NCBI RefSeq assembly: GCF_002261425.1
Contig: NZ_NEVJ01000001.1
Coordinates: 310,001-374,000 of the forward strand
Direction: 5' to 3'
DNA from: Bordetella genomosp. 9
Lineage (GTDB): Bacteria; Pseudomonadota; Gammaproteobacteria; Burkholderiales; Burkholderiaceae_B
DNA: 64,000 nucleotides
Of this stretch, positions 1 through 7,825 are shown piece after piece. The stretch's first letter is position 1. Each line of letters opens with the position of its first letter. Under the pieces are notes generated by a model that saw only the letters and a program-made list of their open reading frames with translations, was not told the origin of the DNA and made no database searches. Made by a program: the position numbers and the translations under genes.

Positions 1-26
1 TCCTGCTGGACTGGCTCGGCTACTAA
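1..26 (+). CDS. 3' end of an unidentified gene
   Basis: An open frame enters the window and ends LLDWLGY-stop at the TAA at 24-26. Only seven codons are visible, so no function can be given. It reads the same way as the small gene and the ParB-like gene that follow, so it may belong to the same element backbone operon. Confidence 0.4.
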
Positions 27-57
27 TCCGGCCATCAACGCTGGCCACCAAAGAAAT

Positions 58-88
58 CGCCCCTGATCGGCGGCAACCGACAGGGGCG
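58..88. other. Stem-loop between element genes
   Basis: CGCCCCTG (58-65) pairs with CAGGGGCG (81-88), and inside it TCGG (67-70) pairs with CCGA (77-80), leaving A66 bulged and a 6-nt loop. No U-tract follows, so this is not a classic intrinsic terminator. It could be an attenuator or an mRNA-stabilising hairpin. Confidence 0.4.
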
Positions 89-124
89 CACATCCCAACC
101 CACCCTGTTGCAAGGAGAACTGCG

Positions 125-274
125 ATGCACCACGACTTTATCAGATTGGCCAACGACGTGCGCCGCGCACACGCGCTTGGCATTGCCATCCGGCTTCCCG
201 CCATGACGATGCGCGAGCTCTCGACGCTGATCGCGCTGCTCGCCGAGGGCCCCGCTTCCACCCTGTTGCACTGA
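125..274 (+). CDS. Small hypothetical protein (49 aa)
   Basis: The frame encodes MHHDFIRLANDVRRAHALGI and ends in TLLH. An AAGGAGAA ribosome site lies 5 nt before the ATG, which supports translation. The protein looks like a small helical polypeptide with a basic N-terminal half. It sits 29 nt upstream of the ParB-like gene, reads the same way, and both start sites follow a similar GGAGAAC leader. I recognise no family; a small accessory protein of the stability operon is an inference. Confidence 0.5.
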   Translation: MHHDFIRLANDVRRAHALGIAIRLPAMTMRELSTLIALLAEGPASTLLH

Positions 275-303
275 CCCGACAACCCAATCCAGGAGAACAC
301 GCC

Positions 304-2274
304 ATGAAACTCGATTCCAAGGAACTTGCCGCCGTACACGCCGCTGGCGTCCGCGCCGACATTGCGTATTCGCAACTCCGGCTGAGCGCGCAGTACCAGG
401 CCCGGCGATCTGTCGAAGGGGCGTACGACCCCGAGCTTCTGGAATTGAAGGCGCAGATCGCCGCCATCGGCGGGTTGCTGCACAACCTGGTCGTCGTCGC
501 TACGGCGGACGGCTACTACGAAGTGTGCGCGGGCGGTCGCCGCTTTGCCGCCATCGGCCTGCTGATCGAAGAAAGCGCTTTCCCGGATGGCTACGGGGTG
601 CCCTGCCTCGTCATACCCGCCGAACACGCCCACCATGCCAGCCTCATCGAGAACGTTGCCCGCAAGGCCATGCACCCGGCCGACGTGTACGAGTCCTATG
701 CCCGGCTGCGCGCCGAGGGCTGGACGGTGGACGCGATTGCCGCCGCGCATGGCGCGAGCGAGAAGGCCGTCAAGAAGCTGCTCGCCTTGGGCGGCGTGTC
801 GCCCGCGCTCATGAACCTCTTCCGCCAGGGCAAGATCGACCTGGACGAAATGCAGGCGCTGGCATCGGTGTCCGATCACGCCCGCCAGGAAGCCGCCTGG
901 AAAGCGGCCAAGCAAGGCTACTGCCATCGCCCGAGCCGCATCCGAGAATTGTTGGCGGAGACGGAAATCCGGGGCGACAGCGCGGTCGCCCGCTACGTGA
1001 CCGTCGCCGCTTACGAAAAGGCGGGCGGCGTGGTGCGCCGCGACCTGTTCTGGGACGATGCGTACCTGGACGACCCGGAAAAGGTGCGTGAGATGGCATT
1101 GGCGAAGATGCAGCGCTCCAAGCTTGCCAAGGCCGTGGCCGGTGAGGGATGGGGTTGGATCGACTACGAGATTTCGTTCGAGCACAGCGAGCGTAAGCAC
1201 TTCGGTGAAATCCAACGCGTCCACCAGGAACCGGACAAGGCCCAGGCCAAACAGCTGGCCGCGCTCATGAAAAAGCGCGACGACACCCAGGCCAAGATGC
1301 GAGAGTTTCTGCAAGCGGACGACCAGGACGAGGCCCAACTGGCAAAGCTGCGCGTCAATCTTGAAAGCTGGGAAGGTCAGATCGAGGGGATTCGCACCAA
1401 GCTGTACGACTATCCGGCCGACCTGAAGCCGCTGGCTGGCGTCATGCTGCACCTGGATTACCACGGCGATCTGACGGCCACCCGGGGCTTGATCCGCCAG
1501 GAGGACCGGGAGGCGGTCGCCGCCCAGGTCCGTAGTGCTGCCCAGGATGCAGGCCGCGACGCCGCAACCGTGGACCTGCCGCCCGTCAAGACGCGGCCGG
1601 TGCATTCCGAGGCGCTGACGAACAGGCTGCACGCCCAACGCGTCATTGCCTTGCAAGCGGAAATCATCCAGCGGCCGAATCTCGCCTTGTGCCTACTCAT
1701 CGAGCAGTTGCTGGCCGAGGTCAACGATCCCATGGGTCGTGCCTACCAGACGCTCAGTTTTTCCCTCTCTGCCAGCAGTGCCCACGGAGACTTGGAACGC
1801 GTCGATGCCAGCATGGAAAGCGCACCAGCCTGGGAAGCGGTCCAGAAGGAAATGGAGCTGCATACGCGGGATGTGCCAGGGGACCGGCAGGCGGTGTTGC
1901 CCTGGCTGTTGGAGCGCGCTCAGGCGGACAACCTCGGCTTGTTGGGCGCTTTACTGGCTGCGACGATCTACCGCGTCCGGGACTACAGCCACTCGTCCGA
2001 CACCCGCCACTTGGATCGCCTTGCCGGCGTGGTCGGCCTGGACATGGCCAAGTGGTGGTCGCCCACGGCACAGACGTATCTGAGCCATGTATCCAAGGAC
2101 CGCATCGCCGCCGTAGTGGCCGAGGCGGTGGGCGAGGGTGAGGCCAAGCCGTTGTTGGCGATGAAGAAGGGGGAAGCCGCTGCCGCCGCCGAACAGCTGC
2201 TGGCGGGCAAGGGCTGGTTGCCCAAGGCGCTGCAAGCCCCGGCAGCCGACCAAAACGCCAAGGAGGACGAGTAG
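304..2274 (+). CDS. Large ParB/KorB-like DNA-binding protein
   Basis: 656 aa, about twice the usual ParB length. The N-terminal part shows ParB-family hallmarks: GGRR at residues 77-80 (equivalent to the GERR CTP-binding box) and SLIENVARK at 113-121, followed by a helix-turn-helix region (AIAAAHGASEKAVKKLLAL, about 144-162) and the ALASVSDHARQ stretch typical of ParB/KorB. The long C-terminal half is alpha-helical and not recognised. Such large ParB-domain proteins are common on integrative elements and conjugative plasmids, where they act in partition, maintenance or KorB-type repression. GGAGAAC lies 6 nt before the ATG. No ParA gene is adjacent; the nearest ParA-like gene is the StbB-type one at 13.0-13.7 kb. 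One KorB-like operator occurs at 28.66 kb. Confidence 0.85.
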   Translation: MKLDSKELAAVHAAGVRADIAYSQLRLSAQYQARRSVEGAYDPELLELKAQIAAIGGLLHNLVVVATADGYYEVCAGGRRFAAIGLLIEESAFPDGYGVPCLVIPAEHAHHASLIENVARKAMHPADVYESYARLRAEGWTVDAIAAAHGASEKAVKKLLALGGVSPALMNLFRQGKIDLDEMQALASVSDHARQEAAWKAAKQGYCHRPSRIRELLAETEIRGDSAVARYVTVAAYEKAGGVVRRDLFWDDAYLDDPEKVREMALAKMQRSKLAKAVAGEGWGWIDYEISFEHSERKHFGEIQRVHQEPDKAQAKQLAALMKKRDDTQAKMREFLQADDQDEAQLAKLRVNLESWEGQIEGIRTKLYDYPADLKPLAGVMLHLDYHGDLTATRGLIRQEDREAVAAQVRSAAQDAGRDAATVDLPPVKTRPVHSEALTNRLHAQRVIALQAEIIQRPNLALCLLIEQLLAEVNDPMGRAYQTLSFSLSASSAHGDLERVDASMESAPAWEAVQKEMELHTRDVPGDRQAVLPWLLERAQADNLGLLGALLAATIYRVRDYSHSSDTRHLDRLAGVVGLDMAKWWSPTAQTYLSHVSKDRIAAVVAEAVGEGEAKPLLAMKKGEAAAAAEQLLAGKGWLPKALQAPAADQNAKEDE

Positions 2275-2374
2275 CCTAGGCCGGGAACAGATCCGCGTGG
2301 TGATCAGGAGGGGCGGCAGCGGTGAGCGCGGTCCCTGGCTGCTCATGCGGGACTGATCGGTAGGGCTCAATTGC

Positions 2375-2403
2375 TTGAGACCTACGTCAATGACGTATAT
2401 AAT
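2375..2403 (+). promoter_or_regulatory. Toxin-antitoxin promoter with palindromic operator
   Basis: A -35 box TTGAGA (2375-2380) and a perfect -10 box TATAAT (2398-2403) are separated by exactly 17 bp. The spacer carries a perfect dyad TACGTCA-A-TGACGTA (2383-2397), placed so that a bound repressor would cover the promoter. Transcription would begin at about 2410, which is the A of the toxin ATG, so the mRNA should be leaderless. Autoregulation by the downstream antitoxin is the expected mode for this family. Confidence 0.75.
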
Positions 2404-2409
2404 TGACCT

Positions 2410-2721
2410 ATGGAATTTATCGAGACCCCGGTTTTCACGAAGCTGATTACCGCGTTGTTGTCGGATGAGGAATATACCGGGCTGCAAAAGCTGCTGATTG
2501 AGAACCCCGAGCGAGGCGATCTCATCCGAGGCGGCGGCGGCATACGGAAGGTGCGCTACGGTCGGCAAGGTACTGGCAAGAGCGGCGGAATTCGGGTCAT
2601 CTATTACTGGCTCAGCGAAGACCACCAAATTTACATGCTGGTGGCGTACCCGAAATCCAAGAAGGACAACCTGACACCTGACGAGATAGCCGTGCTGTGC
2701 GAACTGGTCAAGGAGCTGTGA
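2410..2721 (+). CDS. RelE/HigB-like mRNA interferase toxin
   Basis: 103 aa, the normal size for RelE/HigB-2-type toxins. The sequence shows the family pattern: an N-terminal helical part with IENPERGDLI, a central GGIRKVRYGRQGTGKSGGIRVIYYW strand region (residues about 41-66) and MLVAYPKSKKDNLTPDEI near the C-terminus. Members cleave mRNA on the ribosome and are neutralised by an HTH antitoxin. The toxin gene comes first, as in higBA. The stop codon is 2 nt before the antitoxin ATG, so the genes are co-transcribed and translationally coupled. No ribosome site precedes this ATG; the promoter suggests a leaderless start. Confidence 0.85.
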   Translation: MEFIETPVFTKLITALLSDEEYTGLQKLLIENPERGDLIRGGGGIRKVRYGRQGTGKSGGIRVIYYWLSEDHQIYMLVAYPKSKKDNLTPDEIAVLCELVKEL

Positions 2722-2723
2722 CT

Positions 2724-3020
2724 ATGAAGAAGGACGACACTCTGTTTAACGAACTGCAGACCAGCCTGAAGCAAGCGGCGGCTATTCGCAAAGGGAAGAT
2801 GCAGCCCTCGCGTGTGTTCAAGGTCGAGACGGTGGACGTCAAGGCGACGCGCGAGAAGACGCACCTGTCTCAAACGGAATTCGCAGAGGCGATTCAAGTC
2901 AGCGTCCGCACGCTGCAAAACTGGGAGCAGGGTCATCGCAATCCGACGGGGCCGGCGGTTGCTTTGCTGAAAATCGTGGCGAGCGCTCCGGATGTCGCCG
3001 TGCGTGCGTTGCGGGCGTGA
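2724..3020 (+). CDS. XRE-family antitoxin (HigA/NadS-like)
   Basis: 98 aa. A C-terminal XRE helix-turn-helix covers about residues 44-90 (LSQTEFAEAIQVSVRTLQNWEQGHRNPTGPA); the N-terminal 40 residues should wrap the toxin. The start at 2724 was chosen because AAGGAG lies 8 nt upstream, inside the end of the toxin gene; an earlier in-frame start would overlap the toxin. It is expected to bind the toxin and the dyad at 2383-2397 to repress its own promoter. The pair probably stabilises the element or acts as abortive-infection cargo. Confidence 0.85.
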   Translation: MKKDDTLFNELQTSLKQAAAIRKGKMQPSRVFKVETVDVKATREKTHLSQTEFAEAIQVSVRTLQNWEQGHRNPTGPAVALLKIVASAPDVAVRALRA

Positions 3021-3094
3021 ACCCTGCACGCGTGGGCTGGCTCAAGCTCGCCCACCGGGCTGATTGAAGCGCTGCTTCCCGCGACGGGAGTCTC

Positions 3095-3133
3095 AAAAGC
3101 ATAGGGCCGCCTTTCGGGCGGCCCTATGCTTTT
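3095..3133. terminator. Bidirectional intrinsic terminator
   Basis: A perfect 17-bp stem (3095-3111 with 3117-3133) closes a TTTCG loop. The stem begins with AAAA and ends with TTTT, so it can work in both directions. It ends the toxin-antitoxin transcript on the plus strand. Confidence 0.85.
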
Positions 3134-3709
3134 GGCAGGCGGTGGTGTGGGGTGTGGCGTCCAACCCCACCGGCTGCGCCGGCGGGGCCGTCCTGATGAC
3201 GCTGTGAACGTCCCCCGGACGTTCACCAGGCCCTTAAGGCCGCCGCCGCCGTGGCCGCCGTCGTCCCCCTTAAGGGCCTCACACATGACGCACCCCTTGG
3301 GTGCCGCTAACTTATTGATTTTATTTGATTTTCTATCCTAATCGGTCTTCTCTTTTGTATGACATAGTGTCGGCGCACCATGTCGAGATCCGCTCATACC
3401 TTGGCGGGCCGGAGAGACGGTGTGTAAACATCCAGGTCTATTGATGTATGTCCCTTCTGCCGCTCCTACAATTGGGTCAAGAGCGGAGCATGTGTGGGTT
3501 CAGATTGGGACAATCCTGAGACATATATGGGTCCGGGTAACGCCAAATCAGGACGCTCCGGGGACGGGGACATGGCGGCGTCAGGGACTTTTCGCAAGAC
3601 AAGGAGGAAGAAAGGCGGTGGCTACCAGGAGCATGACCGAGGCCACCGGTGCAGGTGAATTTTCCGCAATGTGGGGACTTTTTTGCGGCGGGCACATTGC
3701 TACCCTCGT
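3134..3709. other. Non-coding gap with inverted repeats and AT-rich tract
   Basis: No convincing gene. The left part (3134-3300) is GC-rich with two successive inverted repeats (given separately). A short AT-rich tract follows at about 3309-3355. The remainder up to the end of the herA-like gene has open frames but none with a credible start, ribosome site or recognisable motif. It may be scar tissue from insertions at the edge of the defence cargo, but I could not identify a named mobile element. Confidence 0.5.
3204..3279. repeat. Two consecutive inverted repeats
   Basis: GTGAACGTCC (3204-3213) and GGACGTTCAC (3217-3226) form a 10-bp dyad around CCC. Immediately after it, AGGCCCTTAAGG (3228-3239) and CCTTAAGGGCCT (3268-3279) form a perfect 12-bp inverted repeat with a 28-bp spacer. 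Neither has a U-tract. Protein-binding or structured sites are plausible; the function is unknown. Confidence 0.6.
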
Positions 3710-5860
3710 TCACGCCAGGTCATTCCCGTCGTCAAGACCGACCGTATCGCCGCTTCGTAAGTTCACTTGCGCCTCTCCCGCCCAGTCCCGCGAGATAGCC
3801 GCCCAGTCCACTGTCCGCTCCGAGGCTCCAGTCCATACATCCCAGTAATCTGGATCGTCAGATTGAGGGCGCTGGTCATCTGACAGCTCATCCATTTCCA
3901 CCAGCACCGGGATGGGCGTCGCCCAGCCTAGAAGAATTGCCTGACGGGAAGGTAAGCTTGGCAATTCGCGAAGCAGACCGCCGAGATTGTCTGGTACCAA
4001 GCGTCCCACGAGGTCTTGGTCGCTATCGTTGACGATGCGATGGAGGAGAAAGGTATTACATTGGGCAAGGACGGTTGGAGATAATTCTGATGGTCGTTGT
4101 GACGACAGTACTAAGCCAAGTCCAAATTTGCGCCCTTCGCGCGCGATGCGCTCGAAGACTTCGCGGCAGAGTTGGGCGGGCGAAGTAATGGACGCGTCGT
4201 CGTCTCTGCCCCGCCGCACAAAGGTGTGTGCTTCTTCCAAGACAAGCACAGTGGGGAGCGCCCTACCTTCCGTCTGCTGTCGGCGATACCGCTGCAGAGA
4301 TTCAAAAACAAGTCGCGATAGGACGGCAACAACGACGTGGACGACGTCTGAAGGGACCAAAGACAGGTCGACTACAGCGAGTGGACCGTTTGCGGCACCG
4401 TCGCTCCCGATGTAGTTTTCGAGCCACGCTGAGAACGTCGTTGGGGGGTCTCTCGCAATGACAGACCCTAACCGTTGATCCGCTAACATCGCCTTGATGC
4501 GAAGCCCGAGCGTTGAAACAAACGCCGCGACGTTACCACCTTGTTCGATCGCTATGCGCTCCAGATGATCGGCTAAAAGCGTCACATCAAAAGGACGTGG
4601 GGCATCCTCACTCACCGGGGCGACGCTGGCAAGGTCGGGAAGTGGATCGGCCGCTTGAATTAGGGCATCGCGAACCGTTTCGAGATCGGTTACGGAGAAA
4701 TCGTTGAAGTATTGTCCTGATCTACGACTGTTCACGACACGACTAGTCACCGTAGTAATGCCGGTCAGAGACGCGCTGACTGCTGGATCGCTCACTGACG
4801 TCGCGAATGCTGCAACGTCATTTGTAATCGTTTCGAGCATTCTCGCGCACTGGAACCTCATACCTGCTGAACCAGCGAACGCCTGGGTGCCCTGGTTCAG
4901 TAACGAGCCAACACGAACGGCGTACGAGACCAAGTAGCGACGAATGATTGCTTCGCGCGGAACTCCCTCGGTCTGACCACTTTTAAGCTCTCGAATCCCT
5001 TGAAAGAGCATGGGGCGCTGGACGCCGGGTTGTGCATGTGCTACGGCGGCCCATTCATGACCATTCCAAGTCCATGCAGGTACATCGAGCGGGCGGGCAC
5101 TGCCTTCAACCGGCGGGACGCGAAAGAGCCGCAACTCATCGCCATAGTCTCGGAAGGCCCTCGCGTACTCTCCGTTCGGATCTAGGACTATGAAACGACT
5201 GTTCGGCCCATCGGTTTGCAATCCGCGACTTGCGCGCTCCCTACGGGCAGCGTCCAGAGACCATCGAATCAGTCCTGCAACTGAACATGACTTGCCGCTT
5301 CCGGTGTTCCCGAGTACTGCAAGGTGCCGGCCGAATATTTTGTCTGGATTCACCATGATCGCAGCGTTTGCTGCCATGGGTGAACTGCCGATTCTGACGC
5401 GCTTGTTAGTGTCCTTCGACCCTACAATGGCCGCCACCTGATCCGACGTTGGGATCAGGACCTGATCCCCCACCGAGGGAAACGCGATTACCCCCCGGGA
5501 CAGCTCGAACCGCACCGTACCTGCGCGTCTATCGCGGAATGTCGTCAATGTTCCTACAGGCGCCACGGCCATCTTCCGTGTAGGAAACGGGAGATCGATC
5601 AGGCCGACTTCCTTGCTTCCAATACCCTTCGGATAGTTCGCCTGTTCAATTCCAACCCAGCTTATATAGCAAACCGTAGCGCCAGCCTCGTTAGGTACGA
5701 GCACGTATCCGTTGATACGTGGGAAGGATGCGGGCGCGCCGGAATTCAAAGCGGTGGCCTGTGGCGCGTTCATTTCGAGCATCACACGAATATCGTTCGG
5801 TGAGACAGACTCAACCGTGCCGACTACCAACTCTGCAAGTTGTTCGATAGGACTTGTCAT
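3710..5860 (-). CDS. herA: HerA-like hexameric ATPase of a SIR2-HerA system
   Basis: 716 aa from the chosen start. An N-terminal HAS-barrel-like region is followed by a HerA/FtsK-type ATPase: Walker A GNTGSGKS at about 184-191, a Walker B-type VLVLEEAHTFVRRG late in the protein, and the LGLVLSSQRPSELSP sensor stretch characteristic of HerA. These ATPases form hexameric rings. The start at 5860 has GAGG 5 nt upstream and follows the SIR2 stop by 7 nt; an alternative ATG at 5884 would overlap SIR2. The neighbour makes this the known two-gene SIR2-HerA defence arrangement (also called Nezha), in which HerA and SIR2 assemble into one large complex that kills or arrests infected cells. Confidence 0.88.
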   Translation of the reverse strand: MTSPIEQLAELVVGTVESVSPNDIRVMLEMNAPQATALNSGAPASFPRINGYVLVPNEAGATVCYISWVGIEQANYPKGIGSKEVGLIDLPFPTRKMAVAPVGTLTTFRDRRAGTVRFELSRGVIAFPSVGDQVLIPTSDQVAAIVGSKDTNKRVRIGSSPMAANAAIMVNPDKIFGRHLAVLGNTGSGKSCSVAGLIRWSLDAARRERASRGLQTDGPNSRFIVLDPNGEYARAFRDYGDELRLFRVPPVEGSARPLDVPAWTWNGHEWAAVAHAQPGVQRPMLFQGIRELKSGQTEGVPREAIIRRYLVSYAVRVGSLLNQGTQAFAGSAGMRFQCARMLETITNDVAAFATSVSDPAVSASLTGITTVTSRVVNSRRSGQYFNDFSVTDLETVRDALIQAADPLPDLASVAPVSEDAPRPFDVTLLADHLERIAIEQGGNVAAFVSTLGLRIKAMLADQRLGSVIARDPPTTFSAWLENYIGSDGAANGPLAVVDLSLVPSDVVHVVVAVLSRLVFESLQRYRRQQTEGRALPTVLVLEEAHTFVRRGRDDDASITSPAQLCREVFERIAREGRKFGLGLVLSSQRPSELSPTVLAQCNTFLLHRIVNDSDQDLVGRLVPDNLGGLLRELPSLPSRQAILLGWATPIPVLVEMDELSDDQRPQSDDPDYWDVWTGASERTVDWAAISRDWAGEAQVNLRSGDTVGLDDGNDLA

Positions 5861-5867
5861 CACAACC

Positions 5868-7355
5868 TCAGAATGGTTCGTCATCCGACATTTGAGCTGG
5901 GCACGGACTGGGTATCGTGGCGGACGCACTTGGCGCAGGAGATGATGGTGCGCCCTGTGCTGTCGCTGCGAATGGTGACGCGCTTGGACCGCGTGGCGGC
6001 GAGCTTGTGGAGGGGAGCATGGTTGGCGCCGGCTGCGCTACGGGTTCTGCACCGATCGATGCAGCTTGTCCGATGTCCTCTCCACTCGCTGTGCCAGACG
6101 GGCGGTGCTTTAGTAACTCCGCCATACGGCTCGTGATGAAGTCGATCGCCGGCTTCGGTAAGTAATGAGTGACGAGATTCTCTAGGTGCGCAAAGTGTTC
6201 CCCCACCAGGAGAGAAATTTGCGCGGGTCGGGCTGCGTTGTTGTAGAAAGACCGTGCGCGCGCAGAGGATTCGGCTTTGGTGCCAAAGGCGATGATCACG
6301 ATGTGAGTAGACGGTATACTCAACATGTCAAGCAAAACGCGATTCACATGGTCGTCGCCGAAGCCGTAGCCATAGATGACGAGTACTGAGTTTGGTCGAC
6401 AAAGAGCGGCGGCGAAATCACGGAATAGCTCCGCGTACGGATAGGCAGTCGTCTCAACGTCCTTCGCCGGATTCGGGTAGATCATCACCGTTTCGATTGG
6501 CTTCTTTGGCACATCAGAATGGCTAATCCCAGCCCCAAAAGGGATGCCGACGCGGTGCATTTGCTTCGTCCGCGCGTTAATATGCCAGTCTAAGGATCCG
6601 TGCAGCTTCGTGAGTCGTATCACGCCTTCCATGAAGCGCGGCTCGCCTCGAATTCCGGGAGGGTTGTAGTGCATATCGACGTCAACACGTGTCGACCGGA
6701 AAACGGGATTCAGCGCGCCTACAAATCTGTCGATTATGCGAAGCCCTGCAAGATCGCAACCATATTCGATCAGTCGCTCGTAATTCGTCGTGAAGACATG
6801 TAGGCGCTCTCTCGAGGCAGCCCGACTTGCGAAACTCAATAAAAATGACTGCAATGCAGAAACGCCTGACTTCCAGTCCTCGTCGCGCGCTTCTGCGATA
6901 GCCCGCTCGGTACTAAGTAAAGAACCCAGAAAATTGAGCAATACGGCATCCATCTGGTCTTGAAGAGCCCGCCGATCGGCGTCATCACCAATCACCTTCA
7001 GACCTTCCAATACCATCAGAGCGCCGCGGAGTTGATCTTCGATATTCGCGCTGCCCCGTCCCATTGCCGTGGCAGACTTCTTAGCGTACGCATCGATCTT
7101 GTCGTCGTACTTTGAGCCAAACGCAACGGGGCCCATGCCTGTTGCTGCGGCCTTTGTTTGGTGGCCAACTGCGGCTGTAAATCCGCTGCCTAGTAGAAGG
7201 TTTAAATGTTCCGACTGGAACACAGCAGAGAGCCAAGGCTCAATGGCTCTTCGAGCCGCGGTGATGAATCCATCCAAGGCGTCTTCGTCGCGCGGTATTT
7301 CCTCGAACCACTGCTCGCTAGCCCCCACTTTATATCCATGCAAGCTCCACGGCAT
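5868..7355 (-). CDS. SIR2-domain NADase effector of a SIR2-HerA system
   Basis: 495 aa. SIR2 signatures in order: LLLGSGF (53-59), FTTNYERLIEYG (188-199, the TTNYDxxLE-type motif), KLHGSLDWH (250-258, with the catalytic-type His252) and IYGYGFGDDHVNR (327-339). This is the pattern of defence SIR2 proteins that hydrolyse NAD+. Residues about 420-490 form a Pro/Ala/Ser-rich tail ending SDDEPF, unlike the compact enzyme body. AGGAG lies 7 nt before the ATG. The gene is first in the operon, 7 nt ahead of herA. NAD+ depletion on phage infection is established for the family; activity of this copy is inferred. Confidence 0.88.
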   Translation of the reverse strand: MPWSLHGYKVGASEQWFEEIPRDEDALDGFITAARRAIEPWLSAVFQSEHLNLLLGSGFTAAVGHQTKAAATGMGPVAFGSKYDDKIDAYAKKSATAMGRGSANIEDQLRGALMVLEGLKVIGDDADRRALQDQMDAVLLNFLGSLLSTERAIAEARDEDWKSGVSALQSFLLSFASRAASRERLHVFTTNYERLIEYGCDLAGLRIIDRFVGALNPVFRSTRVDVDMHYNPPGIRGEPRFMEGVIRLTKLHGSLDWHINARTKQMHRVGIPFGAGISHSDVPKKPIETVMIYPNPAKDVETTAYPYAELFRDFAAALCRPNSVLVIYGYGFGDDHVNRVLLDMLSIPSTHIVIIAFGTKAESSARARSFYNNAARPAQISLLVGEHFAHLENLVTHYLPKPAIDFITSRMAELLKHRPSGTASGEDIGQAASIGAEPVAQPAPTMLPSTSSPPRGPSASPFAATAQGAPSSPAPSASATIPSPCPAQMSDDEPF

Positions 7356-7825
7356 ACCGTTCTCCTAGGTTCTTTTTAGCGTGCTTACCGGCTGCGTGGT
7401 TCACGACTGGACGACGCTGCTGCGTTCGCCGTCGAAGGCTCAACGCATCAAGTCCGCCGCGTCACCTCGCCATCCATGCACGGGATGCACCGACTGCGGA
7501 TTGTAGCAACGGCTTACAAAAGTGCCCTCAGATCGAGAAGTCCCTGAACCGGAAGGGTTTCGGGACTGCCGGCGGAAGATGCGGATTGTCGACAACTCAG
7601 AAACTTGCGCCGCGCGATGGGTCTGACGATCGCGGAGATGCGGACAGCTGTGTCTAGGAGGCCGGATTACGGTGGGCTCAAGTTGGGCGGCACTGCAGTC
7701 AGCTGGCGCGCAAGGCGGCCGCGGTCTCCCGGCCATAGCAGCTTTGGGTCCGATAGCGGTCGGAAGCCAACGGCGAACTCGGCTGAGAGCGCGTACTATG
7801 CGATTTCGAGATTCGCCTGCGCCTC
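7356..7825. other. Intergenic region, no gene seen
   Basis: 470 bp between the SIR2 gene start and the relaxase gene end. It must hold the minus-strand promoter of the SIR2-HerA operon. Short frames exist on both strands but none has a ribosome site or a protein-like sequence, and I see no strong inverted repeat or terminator. Confidence 0.45.

Noticed and set aside
3420..3848. 142-codon plus-strand frame that might be a transposase remnant
   Set aside because: It overlaps the herA-like gene end, has no catalytic motif and I could not match it to an insertion sequence family.
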